5,869 nucleotides of DNA from Methanocorpusculum sp. (GTDB lineage Archaea; Halobacteriota; Methanomicrobia; Methanomicrobiales; Methanocorpusculaceae). Under the pieces are notes generated by a model. The model did no database searches. It saw nothing but the letters and a program-made list of their open reading frames with translations, and was not told the DNA's origin. Positions 1-3,769 of this stretch are shown here, one piece after another (the first letter of the stretch is position 1; every line of letters starts with the position of its first letter). The position numbers and the translations under genes are program-made. The stretch is from positions 1-5,869 of the forward strand of contig DALTVZ010000137.1 in NCBI GenBank assembly GCA_029987315.1, written 5' to 3'.

Positions 1-880
1 ATTCAACGGTGTAATTCTGGAAGACACATATGCAGAGGGCTTTCCGGTGTGGGCAGCTCGTGTTATCATCACTGCAGTAACGAAAGAATGGGCATTCAAA
101 GCAGCAACTGAAGCAACTGGCTTTGCAACCTCAACGATCGGATGTCCCTGTGAAGCAGGTATCGAACGCTTTGTTCCGGCATCAGAGACGCCTGACAACC
201 GTCCAGGTTACGCGATCATGCTCTGCGCCGGCAAGAAAGCACTCAAAGAACAGGTTCTTGAACGAATCGCAGAGTGTGTTTTAACAGCACCTACGACCGC
301 AGTTTTCAATGGCAAAGCAGGTCTGGAAGAGATCATCCCCATCAAACTCCACTTCTTCGGCGATGGATTTGAGTCCAAGGTCGTTGTCGGCGGCATCAAC
401 TGCTGGTCAATCCCGATCATGGGCGGAGACTTTATTGTTGAGGAAGAGATCGGCGCAATAAAAGGCGTTGCCGGCGGAAATTTCCTTATTCTGGGTGACT
501 CCCAGATGTCCGCACTCATTGCAGCACAAGCAGCAGTCGATGCGATCAGCTACGTTCCAGGAGTCATCACGCCATTCCCAGGGGGAATCGTTTCATCAGG
601 ATCCAAGGTCGGGTCCAAGAAATACAAATTCATGAGTGCATCCACCAACGAAAAGTTCTGCCCCACGATCCGTGAGAAGGTCCCTGATACCGAAATCCCC
701 GAAGGCGTCAAGGCAGTCTATGAGATCGTCATTGACGGTGTCTCTGAAGCCGCAATAAATGAGGCCATGAAAGTTGGTGTTCAGGCAGCATGCAGAGTCC
801 CAGGTGTAGTCAAGATCACCGCAGGAAACTATGGCGGAAACCTCGGTCCCTTTAAGTTCTACTTAAAGGACTGCATCTAA
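1..880 (+). CDS. ftr: Formylmethanofuran:tetrahydromethanopterin formyltransferase, 5' end cut by window edge
   Basis: This cytoplasmic enzyme moves the formyl group from formylmethanofuran to tetrahydromethanopterin, the second step of CO2 reduction to methane. The open frame runs from base 2 with no start codon: the visible protein opens FNGVILEDTYAEGF, which lines up with the MEINGVEIEDTFAEAF start I recall for the Methanopyrus kandleri enzyme, so only about two or three codons are missing. The GTG at 47 is therefore internal. About 292 residues are visible, against roughly 296 in the family. Family blocks counted from the first visible codon are EATGFATST (about 37-45), FFGDG (118-122), GVAGGNF (155-161) and the FPGGIV...SKVGSK stretch (192-206). 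The C-terminus is intact and ends at TAA 878-880, followed directly by a T-tract. The next gene is convergent, with its stop only 11 bp away. Identification is secure from family sequence; nothing upstream can be judged. Confidence 0.96.
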   Translation, partial: FNGVILEDTYAEGFPVWAARVIITAVTKEWAFKAATEATGFATSTIGCPCEAGIERFVPASETPDNRPGYAIMLCAGKKALKEQVLERIAECVLTAPTTAVFNGKAGLEEIIPIKLHFFGDGFESKVVVGGINCWSIPIMGGDFIVEEEIGAIKGVAGGNFLILGDSQMSALIAAQAAVDAISYVPGVITPFPGGIVSSGSKVGSKKYKFMSASTNEKFCPTIREKVPDTEIPEGVKAVYEIVIDGVSEAAINEAMKVGVQAACRVPGVVKITAGNYGGNLGPFKFYLKDCI

Positions 881-894
881 TTTTTTCTTTTTTA
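881..894 (+). terminator. T-tract terminator of ftr
   Basis: Thirteen of fourteen bases are pyrimidine and twelve are T, beginning immediately after the ftr stop codon. Archaeal RNA polymerase can terminate on oligo-T without a hairpin, and I see no convincing stem here. The tract reaches into the stop codon of the convergent DUF1805 gene, so the two transcripts would overlap very little if it works. Confidence 0.6.
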
Positions 895-1221
895 TAGGTG
901 AAGAGTATTCTTGGAACAAAACCGCGAAAGTGCATCAATTCCTGTCATTTCGAAACTGACACCAAGTTTTTCAGCCGCAACCGTCACCTGAGATATCTTT
1001 CCGGCAAGAAGCTCCTCGAGTGTTGATACGCCGGTGATCCTGACCGCGGGGATGCCAAGTTTGTCAAAGGTATGTATATCAAAAAATCCGCATCCGATAA
1101 ATCCCCCCAATGTGGTGATAAATATCAGATTCGATGGCGGCATAGGGAGACTAAATCCTTCAAAAGAGATGCCGTTCAGATTTCCTGATGCATGTCCCGG
1201 GCGGTCATACACTAACTTCAT
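892..1221 (-). CDS. DUF1805 (YunC-like) family protein, function unknown
   Basis: A 109-residue soluble protein of the DUF1805 family, which includes Bacillus YunC; no biochemical role is established that I know of. The family pattern is visible: PPSNLIFITTLGGFIGCGFFDIH (residues 28-50) matches the usual block PP-x-NL-x5-G-x3-CG-x2-(N/D)I, then KLGIPAVRITGVSTLEELLAGKI (54-76) matches the KLG...(V/I)xGV-x-T-x-(E/D)LL-x-(A/G)KI block, and AAEKLGVSFEMTGIDAL (82-98) matches the C-terminal AAxxLGI-x-x-GMTG-x-EAL block. There is no signal peptide or membrane segment. The ATG at 1221 is the first plausible start; no Shine-Dalgarno sequence precedes it, so translation may be leaderless. The start codon lies inside a 14-bp palindrome shared with the divergent deformylase gene. 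Length is usual for the family. The family call is firm; the role is unknown. Confidence 0.85.
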   Translation of the reverse strand: MKLVYDRPGHASGNLNGISFEGFSLPMPPSNLIFITTLGGFIGCGFFDIHTFDKLGIPAVRITGVSTLEELLAGKISQVTVAAEKLGVSFEMTGIDALSRFCSKNTLHL

Positions 1222-1232
1222 ACATATGTATG
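1219..1232. promoter_or_regulatory. 14-bp perfect palindrome in the divergent DUF1805/def promoter region
   Basis: CATACATATGTATG reads the same on both strands. Its left end overlaps the start codon of the DUF1805 gene on the minus strand. Its core ACATATGTA (1222-1230) is also TATA-like and sits about 27 bp before a transcription start near 1253 that would give the deformylase gene a short leader. It could be a regulator site, a TATA element or both; this is inferred from sequence alone. Confidence 0.35.
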
Positions 1233-1261
1233 TGTGATCATAACACTAAAACGGTTTCAGC

Positions 1262-1268
1262 GAGATGA
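1262..1268 (+). promoter_or_regulatory. Shine-Dalgarno-like site that decides the deformylase start
   Basis: GAGATGA differs at one base from GAGGTGA, part of the expected archaeal ribosome-binding consensus, and lies 7 nt before the ATG at 1276. It supports that ATG over the in-frame GTG at 1234, which has no such site. Confidence 0.5.
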
Positions 1269-1275
1269 AAATCAT

Positions 1276-1749
1276 ATGATCTGTGAGATACGAAAATACG
1301 GCGACCCCATACTTTTTTTGCATGCAGAAACTGTAGAGAGGATCGGTGAAGAAGAGCTAAAGATCCTGGGCGATATGTGGGACACGATGATCCATAACAG
1401 ATGCGTTGGCCTTTCTGCCCCCCAAATAGGGATCTCAAAACGCCTGTTCATCGTAAATATAGGCGGTGTGACCATCAAAGGAGCGAACCCCGAGATCCTC
1501 AAAGAAGGCACACTCTTCGAGGAGATAGAGGGAAGTCCGTGTATCCCCGGGGTCCAGCGGCCTGTTCGTCGGCCTGGGAAAATCACCTGCAGATATCTGG
1601 ACATCTCCGGCGAGATCGTCGAAACAGAGCTGAAAGGCGTTGCCGCACGGGCTTTTCTCCATGAAAAAGATCACCATGACGGGATACTCTTCCTCGATCA
1701 CCTGAAACCGATACAAAAACGGATGATCCTTAAGTCCCTTGAAAAATAA
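1276..1749 (+). CDS. def: Peptide deformylase family protein with altered EGCxS motif
   Basis: A 157-residue member of the peptide deformylase family, enzymes that in bacteria and organelles remove formyl from N-terminal Met using a metal held by one Cys and two His. Motif 1 is present as GLSAPQ (residues 45-50, Gln50 of the active site kept). Motif 3 is present as HEKDH (129-133), giving both metal-binding His and the catalytic Glu130. Motif 2, normally EGCLS, reads EGSPCIPG (85-92): the metal-ligand Cys position is Ser87, Cys appears two residues later at 89, and the position whose backbone amide helps stabilise the intermediate is Pro88. The frame is unbroken here. The ATG at 1276 gives the normal family N-terminus (ICEIRKYGDP); an in-frame GTG at 1234 would add 14 residues. 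Archaea start translation with unformylated Met, so the substrate is unclear: it may act on other formyl or acyl groups, bind metal differently, or be inactive. Family membership is clear; activity is not. Confidence 0.88.
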   Translation: MICEIRKYGDPILFLHAETVERIGEEELKILGDMWDTMIHNRCVGLSAPQIGISKRLFIVNIGGVTIKGANPEILKEGTLFEEIEGSPCIPGVQRPVRRPGKITCRYLDISGEIVETELKGVAARAFLHEKDHHDGILFLDHLKPIQKRMILKSLEK

Positions 1750-1792
1750 TAAACCCAAGTTGTCCACAAACCAAACTATGATATCTTCTGAA

Positions 1793-1797
1793 AAGGA
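1793..1797 (+). promoter_or_regulatory. Weak ribosome-binding site for the FTR gene
   Basis: AAGGA lies 10 nt before the ATG at 1808 and only 4 nt before the in-frame TTG at 1802, so it favours the ATG. No strong TATA element is visible in the 58 bp after the deformylase stop, so the two genes may be co-transcribed. Confidence 0.35.
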
Positions 1798-1807
1798 ATA
1801 GTTGACA

Positions 1808-2104
1808 ATGAACCTTATTCCGACACGCGAAAAAATTCAGGAGGAGGCCGAGAAAATCCGCCCATCGATTGAGAAGATTGCGGTAAAAAAGGGCTGGGTC
1901 CTCAATAATAATAAAGATGTGGCCGATTCAACGATCGAAGGGCTTGCCAGAAACAAACTGATCTATGGGAAACGGTTCTGTCCATGCCGTATTCCTACCG
2001 GAAATGAAGAAGCCGATAAAATATACCTATGTCCATGCAGGGACGCGGGATCTGACATTGAAGCATTTGGCCACTGTCATTGTCACCTCTATTTCAAAAA
2101 ATGA
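1808..2104 (+). CDS. Ferredoxin:thioredoxin reductase, catalytic subunit type
   Basis: A 98-residue protein of the ferredoxin:thioredoxin reductase catalytic (beta) family, which uses electrons from ferredoxin through a 4Fe-4S cluster and an adjacent active-site disulfide to reduce thioredoxin-like proteins. All six signature cysteines are present: CPC at 58-60, CPC at 75-77 and CHC at 90-92. In plant and cyanobacterial enzymes the two gaps are 16 and 8 residues; here they are 14 and 12, so the loop before CHC is longer and the first loop shorter. The N-terminal 50 residues are mostly helical in character. No variable (alpha) subunit lies nearby, which fits archaeal members that act without one. 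ATG 1808 is chosen over TTG 1802, six bases upstream in frame, because of codon preference and ribosome-site spacing. It follows the deformylase gene by 58 bp in the same direction. The family is certain; the partner thioredoxin cannot be seen here. Confidence 0.93.
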   Translation: MNLIPTREKIQEEAEKIRPSIEKIAVKKGWVLNNNKDVADSTIEGLARNKLIYGKRFCPCRIPTGNEEADKIYLCPCRDAGSDIEAFGHCHCHLYFKK

Positions 2105-2109
2105 TATCA

Positions 2110-2145
2110 TGTGAATAGATTTCATACGCTTATTTTAAGTTCACA
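2110..2145. repeat. Inverted repeat TGTGAA-N24-TTCACA upstream of the substrate-binding protein gene
   Basis: The perfect 6-bp arms lie at 2110-2115 and 2140-2145. Just before them, and partly sharing T2110, is a 10-bp palindrome ATGATATCAT (2101-2110) that overlaps the FTR stop codon. They might be a weak terminator structure for the FTR transcript or an operator for the next gene; short arms like these can also arise by chance. Confidence 0.2.
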
Positions 2146-2170
2146 CAGTCCCCTGGAAAAGAAGCAAGTA

Positions 2171-2177
2171 ATTTATA
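2171..2177 (+). promoter_or_regulatory. Putative TATA box for the substrate-binding protein gene
   Basis: ATTTATA is centred about 27 bp before the ATG at 2201, the spacing expected if transcription begins at or next to the start codon. A purine-rich stretch at 2182-2190 resembles a distant ribosome-binding site, 11 or more bases from the ATG, so whether the mRNA is leaderless is unsettled. A second AT-rich box at 2130-2137 would give a longer leader. Confidence 0.45.
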
Positions 2178-2200
2178 GGACAAGGGGGAATGATTAACAG

Positions 2201-2992
2201 ATGGATAGAAAAGTGTTTTTTGGGGTAATCATTGCCCTTATTGTGGTATCTGCTGTTCTGACAGCAGGTTGTGTTAGTAACGAAACAGAGAAAAAAACCT
2301 ATATCGTAGGTGTCGATGGAGACTATCCTCCGTATTCCTATGTTGATGAAAGCGGGAAATTCGTCGGATTCGATGTTGAGTCGGTCAAATGGATCGCAGA
2401 ACAGGAAGGCTTCAATGTCGAGATCAAGGCAGTCGCATGGGACGGTATCATTCCAGCACTTCTTGCAGGAAAAATCGACATGGTCTACTCAGGGATGACC
2501 ATAACACCAGCACGTGCAACTCAGGTAAATTTCTCCATTCCTTACTGGAGTGTTGACCAGGGTGTCGCCGTTAAGAAAGGATCGACCGTCACTCTTGACC
2601 AGTTCAAGGCAGGAGATCTTACGATCGGTGTTCAGAGAAGCTGCTCGGCAGATCAGTACATCCAGAGCGATGACTTCTTTGGTGAAGCAACATACAACCG
2701 GATGGTAAGAGACGGTATGATCAAACTTTACGACACCTTCCCTCAGTCAATGGTCGCTCTGGAGAACGGTCTCGTGCAGACGGTCATCTTCGATGATGTC
2801 AATATCAAAGACTACATCAAAGGTAAAGACGCAAGTGTCATGCTCGGCACCATCCCAACCGGTGAAGAGTATGGTGTGGCTATGAGAAAGGACGATACCA
2901 AACTTCATGCACTTATGAACGACGGGATCGCCAAACTGATGGCTTCCGACAAGTGGGATGAACTTCTCTCCAAATACCTTATCGAAGCATAA
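2201..2992 (+). CDS. Amino-acid ABC transporter substrate-binding lipoprotein (SBP_bac_3 family)
   Basis: A 263-residue extracytoplasmic solute-binding protein of the polar amino-acid family. Residues 5-20 form a hydrophobic signal segment, followed by the lipobox LTAGC with Cys24 as the likely lipid-anchored first mature residue. The mature domain opens with YPPYSYVDESGKFVGFDVE (42-60), the family's ligand-pocket signature. SGMTITPAR (97-105) carries the Arg105 that in relatives binds the ligand carboxylate, and FDD (197-199) supplies the Asp that usually binds the ligand amino group, so an amino acid is the likely ligand. Which one cannot be read from sequence. Full length for the family. 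No permease or ATPase gene is adjacent: the gene downstream is convergent and the one upstream is FTR, so it is an orphan within this window. It ends at a strong hairpin terminator. Confidence 0.92.
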   Translation: MDRKVFFGVIIALIVVSAVLTAGCVSNETEKKTYIVGVDGDYPPYSYVDESGKFVGFDVESVKWIAEQEGFNVEIKAVAWDGIIPALLAGKIDMVYSGMTITPARATQVNFSIPYWSVDQGVAVKKGSTVTLDQFKAGDLTIGVQRSCSADQYIQSDDFFGEATYNRMVRDGMIKLYDTFPQSMVALENGLVQTVIFDDVNIKDYIKGKDASVMLGTIPTGEEYGVAMRKDDTKLHALMNDGIAKLMASDKWDELLSKYLIEA

Positions 2993-3006
2993 GCGATTCG
3001 GGGATA

Positions 3007-3034
3007 TACTGCCAAATTGGCAGTACCTTTTTTT
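3007..3034 (+). terminator. Hairpin plus T-tract terminator of the substrate-binding protein gene
   Basis: TACTGCCA (3007-3014) pairs perfectly with TGGCAGTA (3018-3025) around a 3-nt loop, followed after CC by seven T. It resembles a bacterial intrinsic terminator and begins 14 bp after the stop codon. Confidence 0.85.
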
Positions 3035-3117
3035 AAGACGATGTTGTGTCAATCTAAAAATACAAGCGTCATAATTTAGAGCTTCATTTAGCCTTTATTT
3101 CTGATTTAAAGACTCTT

Positions 3118-3219
3118 TGTCACTTATGTCACTTCTGTCAATTATATTTGGATCCCCTAGCTACGTAGAGTATGGTTTGAATATATAATATAGATATAAA
3201 ATAAGTGACATAAGTGACA
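3118..3219. repeat. 17-bp perfect inverted repeat with 68-bp spacer
   Basis: TGTCACTTATGTCACTT (3118-3134) is the exact reverse complement of 3203-3219. If transcribed or extruded, the arms could make a 17-bp stem with a 68-nt loop that contains the 8-bp palindrome CTACGTAG (3161-3168) and the AT-rich tract. The stem is itself made of two repeat units, so the pairing may be a by-product of the repeat array. Confidence 0.7.
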
Positions 3220-3292
3220 TCATTGACATAATAAGCTAGAATCTAAAAATAAAGTTTATTTCAGCTTGGATGGATGTCAATTATAAAAATAG

Positions 3293-3309
3293 AAGTGACA
3301 TAAGTGACA
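3293..3309. repeat. Third 17-mer copy, 6 bp beyond the purE stop
   Basis: AAGTGACATAAGTGACA in direct orientation to the copy at 3203-3219, exactly 90 bp further on. With the preceding AG it shares 19 bp with the inverted copy, and with the following T it shares 18 bp with the direct copy. It would lie in the purE 3' untranslated region. The T-rich stretch that would follow on the purE strand (plus-strand 3283-3291) may serve as the purE terminator. Confidence 0.75.
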
Positions 3310-3315
3310 TAAATA

Positions 3316-3705
3316 TTAGTTTTTGCCAAGGATCCTTGCAGCAAAATGTCCGGCGTTTTCCCCGCCGTCGACCGCCATACAGGCAACCGGAACACCCTTT
3401 GGCATCTGAACGATCGACAAAAGAGCGTCCAGACCACCGGCGATTTTTCCTGAGACCGGCACACCGATCACCGGTTTTTTCGTCCGTGCTGCAACGACAC
3501 CCGGAAGAGCCGCCGACATACCGGCAATACAGATGAACACCTGTGCATCCGACGACTTCACATACTCGTCCAATTTTTCAGCATCACGGTGGGCAGAAAT
3601 GATCTGAACATCAAAGGAAATATGGTAAGAATCGAGAACGTTCGTTGTCTTATCAACGATCGTCTGGTCTGATTTTGAACCGGCTATAACTGCGACTTCG
3701 GGCAT
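3316..3705 (-). CDS. purE: PurE family, 5-aminoimidazole ribonucleotide carboxylation (purine synthesis)
   Basis: A 129-residue cytoplasmic PurE protein, which forms carboxyaminoimidazole ribonucleotide in purine biosynthesis, either by rearranging N5-CAIR (class I, with PurK) or by using CO2 directly (class II). Visible motifs are the phosphate-binding GSKSD (9-13), the catalytic SAHR with His39 (37-40), AGMSAALPG (61-69), KPVIGVPV (77-84) and SIVQMPKGVPVA (97-108). In class I enzymes such as E. coli the third motif usually reads AAHLPG; here the His position is Ala66. The protein lacks roughly 30-40 C-terminal residues compared with E. coli PurE (169). ATG 3705 is supported by a ribosome-binding site 9 nt upstream. 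No purK lies next to it. Family certain; class uncertain, though overall sequence is closer to class I. Confidence 0.93.
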   Translation of the reverse strand: MPEVAVIAGSKSDQTIVDKTTNVLDSYHISFDVQIISAHRDAEKLDEYVKSSDAQVFICIAGMSAALPGVVAARTKKPVIGVPVSGKIAGGLDALLSIVQMPKGVPVACMAVDGGENAGHFAARILGKN

Positions 3706-3713
3706 CTGATAAA

Positions 3714-3719
3714 ACCTCT
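3714..3719 (-). promoter_or_regulatory. Ribosome-binding site of purE
   Basis: On the minus strand this reads AGAGGT, a good match to the GGAGGT core, ending 8 nt before the ATG at 3705. It fixes the start and indicates a purE transcript with a short leader. Confidence 0.65.
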
Positions 3720-3725
3720 ATGGAG

Positions 3726-3735
3726 TTAATATATG
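3726..3735 (+). promoter_or_regulatory. Putative TATA box for the class V aminotransferase
   Basis: TTAATATATG is centred near 3731, predicting transcription from about 3757-3758. That lies downstream of the in-frame ATG at 3737 and 12 nt before the ATG at 3770, which supports the later start. Confidence 0.45.
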
Positions 3736-3748
3736 TATGTCTATTCTC

Positions 3749-3757
3749 ATATATGTA
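3749..3757 (-). promoter_or_regulatory. Putative TATA box for purE
   Basis: On the minus strand this reads TACATATAT, centred near 3753 and predicting transcription from about 3726, which gives purE a leader of about 20 nt containing its ribosome-binding site. The predicted start falls on the opposing gene's TATA box, and the reverse is also true, so the two promoters would interlock. Confidence 0.45.
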
Positions 3758-3769
3758 ACAGACTTCCCC

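Larger units (their letters stand above)
3047..3309. repeat. Iteron-like cluster of TGTCA(C/A)T repeats in a convergent intergenic gap
   Basis: The 323 bp between the stop of the substrate-binding protein gene and the stop of purE hold no credible gene but contain ten copies of the heptamer TGTCACT or TGTCAAT. On the plus strand they start at 3047, 3118, 3127, 3136 and 3275; on the minus strand they occupy 3204-3210, 3213-3219, 3222-3228, 3294-3300 and 3303-3309. Two groups contain three units and one contains two, always at a 9-bp step. The 17-mer AAGTGACATAAGTGACA occurs exactly three times: 3203-3219 and 3293-3309 as written, and 3118-3134 inverted. The surroundings are very AT-rich, especially 3178-3204. 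A 12-bp direct repeat AATCTAAAAATA also occurs at 3051-3062 and 3240-3251. Neither flanking gene needs a promoter here. Possible roles are a protein-binding array, an origin-like element, a short non-coding RNA locus or a mobile-element remnant; none is shown. Confidence 0.8.

Noticed and set aside
47..49. GTG that could start a shorter ftr reading frame
   Set aside because: The same frame is open upstream to the window edge and encodes the conserved family N-terminus, so the true start lies just outside the window.
1234..1275. GTG-initiated 14-residue N-terminal extension of the deformylase
   Set aside because: It precedes the Shine-Dalgarno-like site at 1262-1268, and the family N-terminus begins at the ATG at 1276.
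1528..1551. A sequencing frameshift as the cause of the odd EGSPCIPG motif
   Set aside because: The frame is correct on both sides, and no single insertion-deletion pair would restore EGCLS cleanly; three codons differ by substitution.
1272..1767. Several long antisense frames opposite the deformylase gene
   Set aside because: They are composition-driven shadows without family motifs, while the plus-strand frame carries intact deformylase motifs.
3047..3309. CRISPR array
   Set aside because: Copies are in both orientations, there are only three 17-mers, the units are 9 bp in tandem, and no cas gene is nearby.
3270..3536. Plus-strand open frame through the repeats whose 9-bp step encodes repeated Ser-Asp-Ile
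   Set aside because: Most of it is antisense to purE, and it has no recognisable domain. The three-residue periodicity follows from the 9-bp DNA repeat.
3737..3769. Upstream ATG adding 11 residues to the class V aminotransferase
   Set aside because: It overlaps the predicted TATA region and would lie before the inferred transcription start; the family normally begins just before the PGP block.
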